From positions 310,001 to 374,000 of the forward strand of contig NZ_SHKK01000001.1 in the NCBI RefSeq assembly GCF_004217135.1: 64,000 bases of DNA, given 5' to 3'. This document shows, in pieces, positions 17,324 to 25,282 of the stretch (position 1 is the first letter of the stretch; each line of letters opens with the position of its first letter). Under the pieces are notes generated by a model, which made no database searches, was not told the DNA's origin, and saw nothing but the letters and a program-made list of their open reading frames with translations. Origin of the DNA: Micromonospora violae (GTDB taxonomy: Bacteria > Actinomycetota > Actinomycetes > Mycobacteriales > Micromonosporaceae). Both the position numbers and the translations under genes were made by a program.

Positions 17324-17453
17324 CTGGTCCTCCTCAGGATGCGATGAGTCGTACCTGCATTCCCTCGCCCCGCTACCGCGTTTCGGCCACGGCACGGTTC
17401 GCTTTCGTGGCGGGGACAACCCCCGACTACCCGAGGCCCCGGAGCAGGTAACA

Positions 17454-17489
17454 CCGATCGCCGGCCGGAAAAATCCGGCCGGCGATCGG
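17454..17489 (-). terminator. Strong hairpin terminator after the GDPD gene
   Basis: A 15-bp perfect stem, CCGATCGCCGGCCGG / CCGGCCGGCGATCGG, with an AAAAAT loop, 14 bp past the stop of the phosphodiesterase gene. Confidence 0.7.
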
Positions 17490-17502
17490 GGTGTGCGTCG
17501 GG

Positions 17503-19545
17503 TCAGCGCAGGCCGTTGCGGACGGCCACGCTCACCAACAGGTCCGGGTCGTCGGTGATGATGCCGTCGACGCCGAGGTCGATGACCCGCTGCATCACCG
17601 TCGCGTCATCGATGGTGTACGGGATCACCTTCAGGTCGTACCGCGTCTGGAGGGTCCGGACGTCCGGTCCGTGGAAGTACGCCGGATTCTCCCGCAGGTA
17701 CCAGTCGGCCGAGGCCACGGTGCCCTGGTTCGGGTCGTGCACCTGCCAGTTGGCGGACACCGTGCCGGCACCAGCGGCCCGGGTCAGCTTGCCGAGGTCC
17801 CGGTACTTCCACCAGTCCAGTCCACCGGTCCACGGGCTCTTCACCGACGGGTTGCCGTAGGCCGCCTGCAACGAGCACTCGTCGGCGAGGGTCTTGCACT
17901 CCTCCGGCCCGTACTGCCAGACCAGCGCGACGGTGCCGATCCGCCGGTCGAGCTGGCGGGCGTAGGTGATGGTGCGCCAGTCGAACGACTGGATGGTGGC
18001 CCGGTTGGTGAAGCCGGCGCGCTGGATCGCGTCGACCAGCTTGCGGGTGAAGCTGCGGTACGGCTCGGTGTCGTCCACCACCGGGCTGATCTTCGTCTCG
18101 ATGTTCATCCCGATGTCACTGCGGCCGCTGGCCTTCACCAGGGCGAAGACCTCGTCCAGGGTCGGGATCCGGGCACCCGGCGCGGGCACCTGGGCGGGCA
18201 GTTCGGGCAGTGTCTTCGTGCCGCAGTCGATGGTCTTGAGCTGCGCCAGGGTCAGCTCGTGCACGGGCTTGCCCACATACGGGAACATGCGGTCACCGCG
18301 GCGCACCGGCTTGGTGTCGACGCAGTGCGACCCGTTGACGGTGCGGTCGTGCAGCACCACGAGCTTGCCGTCGGCGGTCACCCCGGTGTCCAACTCCAGC
18401 GTGGAGATGGCCCGGTTGGACAGCGCGTTCGAGAACGCCGGCAGGGTGTTCTCCGGTCGGGTGGCCCGGCCACCGCGGTGCGCCTGGATGTCGAACGGCG
18501 ACGCGTACGCCTTCGGCAGCCGGTAGCCGCGCTGAGCCAGCAGGCCGCGCAGCCGGTCCGGGTAGTCGGTGATGATGCCGTCCACGCCGTCGTCGATGAG
18601 CTTGGCCATGGTCGGCACATCGTCGACGGTCCACGGGATCACCTTGATCCCGTAGCGGTGCGCCTGGGCGACCATCTCCTTGGTGACGTACGGCTGGTAG
18701 CCCGGGTCGGTGACCGTGCCGTTCTGCGGCATGCCGTGCACCGGTGAGAAGGCGCTGGCGCCGAAGCTGCGGATCGCCTTGATCGGGTCGCCACCGAAGT
18801 CGTCGATGTCCAGCCCGCCCAGCCACGGCGAGGCTCCCGGCTGGCCGGTCTGCAGGAAGTCGTAGTTGGTCAGGGCCACCAGCGGCAGCTTCGGCTCGAC
18901 CTGGCGCATGCGCATCAGCGCGCCCCAGTCGAAGCTCTGGATGGTGACCTGCTTGAGCAGCCCGGCGGCGCGGATCTCGGCCGCGGTGACCCGGACGAAC
19001 TGCTCGCGGGGGGCGGTCTCGGTCGGGGCGCCCGCCTCGACCTTGGTTTCGACGTTGAACTTCACGTCCTTCGCCCGGTAGCGGTTGACCAGCGCGAACA
19101 CCTCACGCAGCAACGGCATCCGAGCACCCGGGACGGCGACCTGCCCCGGCTTGTCCGCGAGGGTCTTCGACCCGCAGTCCAACGTGCGCACCTGGGCGAG
19201 GGTGAGCGTGTTGATGTACTTCCCGACGTACGGGAACTCCGGGTCACCGGGCGTCACCGGGGTGGTGTCGACGCACTTGGCGCCGCTGATCTTCCGGTCG
19301 TGGGTGACGACGGCCTGACCGTCCTCGGTGATCTGCACGTCCAGTTCGAGGGTGGTCACCCCGAGTTGGAGGGCGTTGCCGAAGGAGGCGAGGGTGTTCT
19401 CCACGCGCAGCCCGAGGCCACCCCGGTGGGCCTGCACGTCGAATGTCCGGTCCGGTCGCGGCTTCGCCTGGGCGGGCACCGCGAGTCCGGTCGTCACCGT
19501 CGCGGCCACCAGGGCCGCGACGGCGGTACGGCGTACTGTGCGCAC
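17503..19545 (-). CDS. Secreted glycerophosphodiester phosphodiesterase with two GDPD domains
   Basis: A 680-residue exported enzyme that would hydrolyse glycerophosphodiesters (lipid head groups or teichoic-acid-like polymers) to glycerol-3-phosphate. A Sec signal peptide (AVAALVAATVTTGLAVPAQA) is followed by two complete GDPD barrels. Domain 1, about 35-345, has FDVQAHRGGLGLRVENT, TLELDVQITEDGQAVVTHD and VKFNVETKV. Domain 2, about 352-680, has FDIQAHRGGRATRPENT, TLELDTGVTADGKLVVLHD and IGMNIETKI. Both keep the His and metal-binding Glu/Asp, so both may be active. The domains arose by internal duplication. The start is GTG at 19545 with GGAGGGGAGGA upstream. Confidence 0.88.
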   Translation of the reverse strand: MRTVRRTAVAALVAATVTTGLAVPAQAKPRPDRTFDVQAHRGGLGLRVENTLASFGNALQLGVTTLELDVQITEDGQAVVTHDRKISGAKCVDTTPVTPGDPEFPYVGKYINTLTLAQVRTLDCGSKTLADKPGQVAVPGARMPLLREVFALVNRYRAKDVKFNVETKVEAGAPTETAPREQFVRVTAAEIRAAGLLKQVTIQSFDWGALMRMRQVEPKLPLVALTNYDFLQTGQPGASPWLGGLDIDDFGGDPIKAIRSFGASAFSPVHGMPQNGTVTDPGYQPYVTKEMVAQAHRYGIKVIPWTVDDVPTMAKLIDDGVDGIITDYPDRLRGLLAQRGYRLPKAYASPFDIQAHRGGRATRPENTLPAFSNALSNRAISTLELDTGVTADGKLVVLHDRTVNGSHCVDTKPVRRGDRMFPYVGKPVHELTLAQLKTIDCGTKTLPELPAQVPAPGARIPTLDEVFALVKASGRSDIGMNIETKISPVVDDTEPYRSFTRKLVDAIQRAGFTNRATIQSFDWRTITYARQLDRRIGTVALVWQYGPEECKTLADECSLQAAYGNPSVKSPWTGGLDWWKYRDLGKLTRAAGAGTVSANWQVHDPNQGTVASADWYLRENPAYFHGPDVRTLQTRYDLKVIPYTIDDATVMQRVIDLGVDGIITDDPDLLVSVAVRNGLR

Positions 19546-19730
19546 GCTGTCCTCCCCTCCTGCCGGCGGGCGACTCCCACCGGTCGCCGGACAGCATGGA
19601 CATCACGGGCGGCGGGCAGACGGCCAGCGGGCGGCGCGACGGTGAACCGCTGCGGACGACCTCCCGGTCACGCCGGGTTTGGTCGGCGGGTGGCCGGGCA
19701 CGCAGTCAGTTCCACAGCTTCTGCGAGGTG

Positions 19731-20159
19731 ATGGACGTGCGTGAGGACGACATGCGGCAGAACGCCGCCCGCGAGGCCGAAGACCGGATCGCCGGCGGCG
19801 TGTACGGCAAGGGCGCCCTCGACGAGGTGACGGTGCCCCGCACCGATGTGGAGAGCCAGATTCAGCGCGATGACCCGTTCGATCCGGCGAAGGAACGGAT
19901 CGACCCACAGGTGTTGCGCGATGGTGGCCCGGTCGGCGGGCAGGGCGCGGTGACCACCACCGGCGGCACCGCCGGGCCGGCGAGCGTACGCCGGGTGGCC
20001 CGGCAGCCGGAGCGGCACCCGGGCAAGATCGCACCGACCACGACCGGCGACGCCACCACCGGCGGCCTCAGCACGCCGATGGGCGGTGGCACGAGCGATC
20101 AGTCCACATCGGCGACCGGCTCGGCCAAGTCCATCCAAGAAAGATCGCCCAACGACTAA
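19731..20159 (+). CDS. Hypothetical hydrophilic, probably disordered protein
   Basis: A 142-residue protein rich in Arg, Asp, Gly and Thr with no membrane segment or motif I recognise. The N-terminal third (NAAREAEDRIAGGVYGKGAL, then DEVTVPRTDVESQIQRDD) is charged; the end is Gly/Ser/Thr-rich (GGLSTPMGGGTSDQSTSATG). An ATG at 19752, after GTGAGGAC, is an alternative start. It is a single gene, divergent from the GDPD gene and followed by a long perfect palindrome. Confidence 0.5.
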   Translation: MDVREDDMRQNAAREAEDRIAGGVYGKGALDEVTVPRTDVESQIQRDDPFDPAKERIDPQVLRDGGPVGGQGAVTTTGGTAGPASVRRVARQPERHPGKIAPTTTGDATTGGLSTPMGGGTSDQSTSATGSAKSIQERSPND

Positions 20160-20178
20160 CCCCGGGCCCGCTCCAGCG

Positions 20179-20235
20179 TGATCATGAGGTTGGCGTGGCT
20201 GTTGGAGATCACAGTCCACGCCAACCTCATGATCA
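20179..20235. terminator. 20-bp perfect inverted repeat between convergent genes
   Basis: TGATCATGAGGTTGGCGTGG and its exact complement, with a 17-bp loop. It sits between the hypothetical gene (plus) and helD (minus), both ending here, so a bidirectional terminator is the simplest role. Confidence 0.65.
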
Positions 20236-20271
20236 ACGAGCGAGTTGGGGTGGGGTTAGGGCGGGGTGGGG

Positions 20272-22566
20272 TTAGGGGGTGGGGCGCAGGACGCCTAGGC
20301 GTTGGGTGGCGCGGGTTAGGGCCACGTAGAGGTCGCTGCGGCCCCGGGGGGACTCGGCCACCATCCGGTCCGGGTCGACCACCAGCACCGAGTCGAACTC
20401 CAACCCCTTGGCCTGCGCGACCGTCAGCACCACCACCCGGCTCTCCAACTCCGGATGCTCGCCCACCGCCGCCTCCGGCAGGGCGGCGGTCACCGCCGCG
20501 CCCAACTCGCCCACCCGGCCGGCCGGCACGAGCACCCCGAGCCGGCCCTCGGTCAGCCCGGCCGCCTCCCGGGTGGCCTCGGCGACCAACTCCGCCGCCA
20601 ACCGCCCGTCGGGCACCGTCCGGTCCCACGGGGGTACGCCGCTCTCCCGCACCGAACGCGGCGGCCGCAGCGCCGGGTCGATCTCGGCGAGTACGTCGGC
20701 CGCGACCGCCATGATCTCGGCGGGGGTGCGGTAGCTGACCGTCAACTCGGTGAGCCGCCACCGCTGCTCGACGTACGGGGCGAGGGCGTCCGCCCAGGAC
20801 GGCGTGCCACTGAGCGCGCCGGTCTGCGCGACGTCCCCGACGATCGTCATCGACCGGCTCGGGCAGCGGCGCATCAGCAACCGCCAGGCCATCGGCGACA
20901 ACTCCTGCGCCTCATCCACAATGACGTGCCCGAACGCCCAGGTGCGGTCGGCGGCGGCCCGCTGGGCGGTGGTGAGCCGGTCGGCCTCCTCCTGCCGTTC
21001 CAGCAGCCGATCCGCGTCGATGAGGTCGGTCACGCCGAGGATCTCACCGCCCTCAGCCTCGTCCTCGACGTCGATCGACCGGGAACCTCGGGCGATCTCC
21101 AGCACACCCTCGGCGTACTCCCGTTCCATCAGGCGGATCCGGTCGCGCCGGGCGGCGGCGGCGCGTTCGTCCTCGCCGAGCAGCTCAGCTGCCTCGTCCA
21201 ACAGCGGAACGTCGGCCGGCGTCCAACCGCCGCGCTCACGCCGCAGCAGCGCCCGCTCGTCCTCGGTGAGCATCGGCGCGGCGACGGCGATCCGGTCCGG
21301 GTCGGCGTACAGGTCGGCGAGCAGCCGCTGCGGGGTGAGCACCGGCCACAGCTGGTCGAGGGTGGCCCGGATCTCCGGCTCCTCGCGCAGCTCCCGCCGG
21401 ATCTCGGCCCGGTCCGCCTCGTCGAGGAGGTTGTCCCCGCCGAGCGGGTCGGCGCCGATCCGCTCGGCCACCTGCTCGGCGAGCGCGTGCACGATCTCCA
21501 CGTCGAACAGCGCGCGGGCCAGGTTGTGCGGTCGGTCGGTGCGGCGGACCCGGTCCCGGGCGGCGCGGACGACCTCCGGGTCGAGGGTGAGCGTCTCCCG
21601 CTCGACCTCGACCTCCAGCGGCTCGTCCGGCACCCACTGCCGGTCCCGTACGGCCCGCGCCAACACCTCGGCCAGCACCGCCCGGCCCTTGAGCGCCGCG
21701 GTCTCGGCCGGCTCCGACCGTTGGGCGCTCACCCCGGGAAAGAGATCACCCTGGGTACGCAGCAGCACACCGGTCTCGGCCAGCGTCGGCAGCACCTGGG
21801 AGATGTAGCGCAGGAAGGTGGCGTTCGGGCCGACCAGCAGCACACCGCGACTGGAGAGTTCGCGGCGGTGCGTGTAGAGCAGGTACGCCGCCCGGTGTAG
21901 CGCGACGGCGGTCTTGCCGGTGCCGGGGCCGCCCTGAACCACCATGACGCCCGGAAGTTCGGCGCGGATGATCTCGTCCTGTTCGGCCTGGATGGTCTCG
22001 ACGATGTCGCGCATCCGGCCGGTACGGCCCGCGTTGAGCGCGGCGAGCAGCGACGCCTCCCCGGTCAGCTCCTCGTGCGCGCCGGGGGAGGCGGTGTCGA
22101 TGTCGAGCACCTCGTCATTGAGGCCGGTCACCTTGCGCTGCCGGGTACGCAGGTGCCGGCGGCGGCGTACGCCCTGCGGGTTCGCGGCGGTGGCGAGGTA
22201 GAACGGGCGGGCGGCGGGGGCCCGCCAGTCCATCAGCAGCGGGTCGTAGTCGCCGGTGGTGTCGAAGATGCCGATCCGGCCGATGTAGCGGCGGGAGTCG
22301 TCGTCGCCGTCGAGTCGACCGAAGCAGAGCCCGTTCTCCACGGCGGAGAACTGTTCGACCTGATCGGCGTACATCGCTACCGAGCTGTCGCGCTGCGAGC
22401 GGTCCTGGAGGGTGCCGCCGGTGTTGTGCAGTTCGGCGGTGAGTCGGTGGGCGGCCTGCTCACGCAGCTCGTCCAGCCGGTTGTAGAGCATCGAGACGTA
22501 CTCCTGCTCGCGACCGATCTCGTCGTCGAGCGGCAATTCGCCGGAACCGCCGGAGTGCCTTGACAA
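20272..22566 (-). CDS. helD: HelD-like RNA polymerase-associated helicase (UvrD/Rep fold)
   Basis: A 764-residue SF1-like ATPase. HelD-type proteins bind stalled or antibiotic-bound RNA polymerase and recycle it, and some actinomycete members give rifampicin tolerance. The N-terminal coiled coil that enters the polymerase secondary channel is present (EQEYVSMLYNRLDELREQAA). Motif I is VQGGPGTGKTAVALHRAAYL, the insertion domain follows, motif II is VIVDEAQELSPMAWRLL, motif III is VGDVAQTG, and the C-terminal part has VLTVAQAKGLEFDSVLVVDP and LYVALTRATQRL. The start is TTG at 22566 with AGGGAGA upstream. Specific antibiotic tolerance is not shown here. Confidence 0.85.
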   Translation of the reverse strand: MSRHSGGSGELPLDDEIGREQEYVSMLYNRLDELREQAAHRLTAELHNTGGTLQDRSQRDSSVAMYADQVEQFSAVENGLCFGRLDGDDDSRRYIGRIGIFDTTGDYDPLLMDWRAPAARPFYLATAANPQGVRRRRHLRTRQRKVTGLNDEVLDIDTASPGAHEELTGEASLLAALNAGRTGRMRDIVETIQAEQDEIIRAELPGVMVVQGGPGTGKTAVALHRAAYLLYTHRRELSSRGVLLVGPNATFLRYISQVLPTLAETGVLLRTQGDLFPGVSAQRSEPAETAALKGRAVLAEVLARAVRDRQWVPDEPLEVEVERETLTLDPEVVRAARDRVRRTDRPHNLARALFDVEIVHALAEQVAERIGADPLGGDNLLDEADRAEIRRELREEPEIRATLDQLWPVLTPQRLLADLYADPDRIAVAAPMLTEDERALLRRERGGWTPADVPLLDEAAELLGEDERAAAARRDRIRLMEREYAEGVLEIARGSRSIDVEDEAEGGEILGVTDLIDADRLLERQEEADRLTTAQRAAADRTWAFGHVIVDEAQELSPMAWRLLMRRCPSRSMTIVGDVAQTGALSGTPSWADALAPYVEQRWRLTELTVSYRTPAEIMAVAADVLAEIDPALRPPRSVRESGVPPWDRTVPDGRLAAELVAEATREAAGLTEGRLGVLVPAGRVGELGAAVTAALPEAAVGEHPELESRVVVLTVAQAKGLEFDSVLVVDPDRMVAESPRGRSDLYVALTRATQRLGVLRPTP

Positions 22567-22598
22567 GCCGTCTCCCTAAAGATTAGAATCCTTTGCAG

Positions 22599-22623
22599 GA
22601 ACGGCTTTTAGCCGTTCTTTTTT
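22599..22623 (+). terminator. Intrinsic terminator with U-tract ahead of the SGNH gene
   Basis: GAACGGCT-TTT-AGCCGTTC is an 8-bp perfect stem followed by TTTTTT. It reads rightward, 33 bp after the divergent helD start and about 90 bp before the SGNH hydrolase start. A canonical U-tract terminator is unusual in this GC-rich DNA and there is no gene before it, so it may be an attenuator or the end of a very short RNA. Confidence 0.65.
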
Positions 22624-22713
22624 GTGCCCTTCGAACTGTTGAAGATAGCGCGTCCCGCCGGTTCTCACCAAGCCGCCCGGGCCGGCGCGCCGGTGATCGC
22701 GAGGTGGCGGCGG

Positions 22714-23340
22714 ATGATCCTGCGGACCGGGCAACGGGTGGTCTTCGTCGGGGACAGCATCACCGATTGTGGTCGACGCGATGTCGCCGCGCCCTACGGC
22801 AACGGATATGTGAGCCTCGTGCGTGCCCTGGTCGACGCGCGGCACCCGGAGCTGGAGATCGAGTGGGTCAACCGGGGTGTGAGCGGCAACACCGTGCGGG
22901 ACCTGGCCGCCCGTTGGGACGCCGACGCGATCGCCGAGCGCCCCGACTGGCTCGCGGTGCTGATCGGGATCAACGACATTTGGCGGCGCTACACCGACCG
23001 ACCGGCTGAGGCCGTCGGCATCGACGAGTACGAGCGCACCCTGCGTGATCTGCTGCGGCGGGTGGTCGCCGCCACGGGATGCCGACTGATCCTTGGCGAC
23101 CCGTTCTTCATCGAGGCCGACCGCGGCGACCCGCAGCGCGCCGACACCGACCGGTACGCGGAGGTCGTGGCGGGGTTGGCCGCCGAGTTCGACGCGGTGC
23201 ACGTGCCCAACCAGGCGGCGTTCGACCGGGTGCTGGCGGTGAGCCCGGCGAAGCGCTGGGCCGACGACCGGGTCCACCCGTACCTGCCCGGCCACGCGGT
23301 CCTCGCCGACGCGTACCTCAGCGCCCTCGGCCTCCGCTGA
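22714..23340 (+). CDS. SGNH/GDSL-family hydrolase
   Basis: A 208-residue esterase-type hydrolase. The four SGNH blocks are visible: VVFVGDSITDCGRR (Ser nucleophile), WVNRGVSGNTVRDL (oxyanion Gly), LIGINDIWRR (Asn) and DDRVHPYLPGHAVLAD (catalytic Asp and His). There is no signal peptide, so it is cytoplasmic. Related small enzymes deacetylate sugars or hydrolyse short acyl esters; the substrate cannot be read from sequence. I chose the ATG at 22714, where the fold begins; the frame is open further upstream to an ATG at 22624. A hairpin terminator follows. Confidence 0.85.
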   Translation: MILRTGQRVVFVGDSITDCGRRDVAAPYGNGYVSLVRALVDARHPELEIEWVNRGVSGNTVRDLAARWDADAIAERPDWLAVLIGINDIWRRYTDRPAEAVGIDEYERTLRDLLRRVVAATGCRLILGDPFFIEADRGDPQRADTDRYAEVVAGLAAEFDAVHVPNQAAFDRVLAVSPAKRWADDRVHPYLPGHAVLADAYLSALGLR

Positions 23341-23362
23341 CCCGGGCCTCACCCACAGCAAA

Positions 23363-23394
23363 GCGCCGGGCCGACCGTCAGGTCGACCCGGCGC
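23363..23394. terminator. Hairpin between convergent SGNH and LolA-like genes
   Basis: GCGCCGGG / CCCGGCGC outer stem and GACC / GGTC inner stem, placed between two converging genes. Confidence 0.55.
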
Positions 23395-23408
23395 GAATAC
23401 CGCGGAGA

Positions 23409-24530
23409 TCAGCCGCGCGCGGCCTGGTAGAGCCGATCCGGCGTCACCGCTCCGGCGAGCACGCGGCCGTCGTCGGTGAGCAGCACGCTGAACAGCTTGG
23501 CGCTGAACAGTCGACCGCTGCCCCAGTCACCGCTGACGGCGGGCAGCCCGCCCAGCAGCTTCGACAGGTCCACGTCCGCGCCGGCCGGGGGAGCGGCCGG
23601 CTTCCGGGCGGCTGGCCCGCCGCCGACCGCCCCGTCCAGGCGGGCGACGAAGACCGTGGTCCAACCGTCGCCCACCGTGCGGACCTGCGGGTCGGCCGCC
23701 GACTCGACGTGACCGGGCTTGCCCGTCGGCCCCTCGGCCTTCTCCTCGGTGACCGTCACGCCGGGCGGCGGGTTGAAGGTGAACTGGTCGGCGTCGGGGC
23801 GGCGGTAGTCGACCTGGGTGAACGCCACCTCGAAGGCCGGCTGGTCACTGCCCTTCGCGAGCACCTCGAAGCGCAGCGGCACGTGCTGCTTGGCGTCAAT
23901 GGCGATCCGCAGCTGGTGCACCAGTGAGTCCCGGTCACGCGGTTGGAGCACCAGCTCGTACGCGTCCTGGCCGGCGACGGTGGCCGAGCGGCCGACGCTG
24001 ACCTCGGTGCTCGGGTCGATCGCGCCCAACGCCAGGTCGGCGGCCTGCTGTGGGGTGGCCGGCAGGCTCGCCGCCGGTTCCGGGGCGGGCTTGAAGGCCC
24101 CGGCCTTGTCGCCCAGCGCGCGGTGGGTGGCGGTGTTGGTGCGGCTCTGCCAGGTCCACAGGTCCGGGCCGTTGCGGATGATGTCCTGCTCGCCGAGGGT
24201 GTCCAGCAGCGCGACCCGCTGCTTATCCGGCCCGGAGTACCAGACCCGCAGGGTGTGCGTGCCGGTCAGCAGGGTGGTCAGCTCGTTGCCGGGGAGCAGA
24301 CCGGCGAGCGGCGGCAGGCCGAGGTCGGCGCGCTGCACGACGGTCCCGGACAACCCCTCCAACCGGGATGTCTGCAGGTCGACCAGGAGCTGAGCGGCGG
24401 TTCGGGGCGGCAGGCTCGGCTCGGCTTCGGCGGCGAACGTGCCGATCGCCGCGCCACCGCCAATGACGGCGACGGCCGCGGTGGCCGGGACCAGCCACCG
24501 CAGGACGGGACGGCTTCTCAGGACGGACAT
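23409..24530 (-). CDS. LolA-like lipoprotein-carrier/DUF2092-type exported protein
   Basis: A 373-residue protein with an N-terminal membrane anchor or uncleaved signal (WLVPATAAVAVIGGGAAIGT) and an extracytoplasmic LolA/LolB-like half-barrel (HTLRVWYSGPDKQRVALLDT, NGPDLWTWQSRTNTATH, VPLRFEVLAKGSDQPAFEVA, FTFNPPPGVTV). In actinomycetes such proteins are often encoded beside two-component systems, and this one is divergent from one with about 95 bp between start codons. A role in sensing or envelope lipid handling is inference. The ATG at 24530 has GGAGGTG upstream. The long open frame continuing leftward through the neighbouring genes is a shadow. Confidence 0.75.
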   Translation of the reverse strand: MSVLRSRPVLRWLVPATAAVAVIGGGAAIGTFAAEAEPSLPPRTAAQLLVDLQTSRLEGLSGTVVQRADLGLPPLAGLLPGNELTTLLTGTHTLRVWYSGPDKQRVALLDTLGEQDIIRNGPDLWTWQSRTNTATHRALGDKAGAFKPAPEPAASLPATPQQAADLALGAIDPSTEVSVGRSATVAGQDAYELVLQPRDRDSLVHQLRIAIDAKQHVPLRFEVLAKGSDQPAFEVAFTQVDYRRPDADQFTFNPPPGVTVTEEKAEGPTGKPGHVESAADPQVRTVGDGWTTVFVARLDGAVGGGPAARKPAAPPAGADVDLSKLLGGLPAVSGDWGSGRLFSAKLFSVLLTDDGRVLAGAVTPDRLYQAARG

Positions 24531-24625
24531 GGTGGCACCTCCTGCGGCCATCCTGCCCTCTCCGTGCTGTGAACGCGCTGAGGACACCGAACCGCGCCGA
24601 TTGACCCGGGTGGCACCCTTGAGCT

Positions 24626-25282
24626 GTGCGCGTGCTGGTGGTGGAGGACGAGACCCGGTTGGCGGCTGCGCTGCAACGCGGCCTGCAGGCGGAGGGGTTC
24701 GCGGTGGACCTGGCGGGGACCGGCCCGGCCGGCCTGGACGCGGCCCGGCACGGCGGGTACGACGCCATGATCCTCGACGTGATGCTGCCTGGCCTCTCCG
24801 GGTACGAGTTGGTCCGGCGGCTGCGCGCGGAGCGGCACTGGTTGCCGGTGCTGATGCTCTCGGCCAAGGACGGCGAGTACGACCAGGCCGACGGCCTCGA
24901 CTGCGGCGCCGACGACTATCTGACCAAACCCTTCTCGTACGTGGTGCTGCTGGCCCGGCTGCGGGCACTGCTGCGTCGGGGCGCTCCGGAGCGCCCGGCC
25001 GTGCTGGCGGTCGGTGACCTGCGGTTGGACCCGGCCCGCCGACGGGTGACCCGGGCGGACGCCGAGGTGACGCTGACCGCGCGGGAGTTCGCGCTGCTGG
25101 ACTACCTGATGCGCCGACCCGGCCAGGTGATCTCCAAGATCGAGTTGTTGGACCACGTCTGGGACGCGAGCCTGGAGACCGCGCCGAACGCCGTCGAGGT
25201 GTACGTCGGCTACCTGCGCCGCAAGCTCGGCCGGGACCGGCTGGAGACGGTCCGGGGTGCCGGCTACCGGTTGGCGACGTGA
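24626..25282 (+). CDS. OmpR/PhoB-family response regulator
   Basis: A 218-residue regulator. The receiver domain has the acidic pair in VRVLVVEDETRL, the phosphorylated D51 in AMILDVMLPGLSGYELV, the switch Ser in PVLMLSAKD and Lys in DYLTKPFSYVVLLAR. The C-terminal winged helix binds DNA (VTLTAREFALLDYLMRRPGQ, NAVEVYVGYLRRKLG, ETVRGAGYRL). The start is GTG at 24626. It overlaps the sensor kinase gene by 4 bp and is divergent from the LolA-like gene, a likely target. Confidence 0.92.
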   Translation: MRVLVVEDETRLAAALQRGLQAEGFAVDLAGTGPAGLDAARHGGYDAMILDVMLPGLSGYELVRRLRAERHWLPVLMLSAKDGEYDQADGLDCGADDYLTKPFSYVVLLARLRALLRRGAPERPAVLAVGDLRLDPARRRVTRADAEVTLTAREFALLDYLMRRPGQVISKIELLDHVWDASLETAPNAVEVYVGYLRRKLGRDRLETVRGAGYRLAT

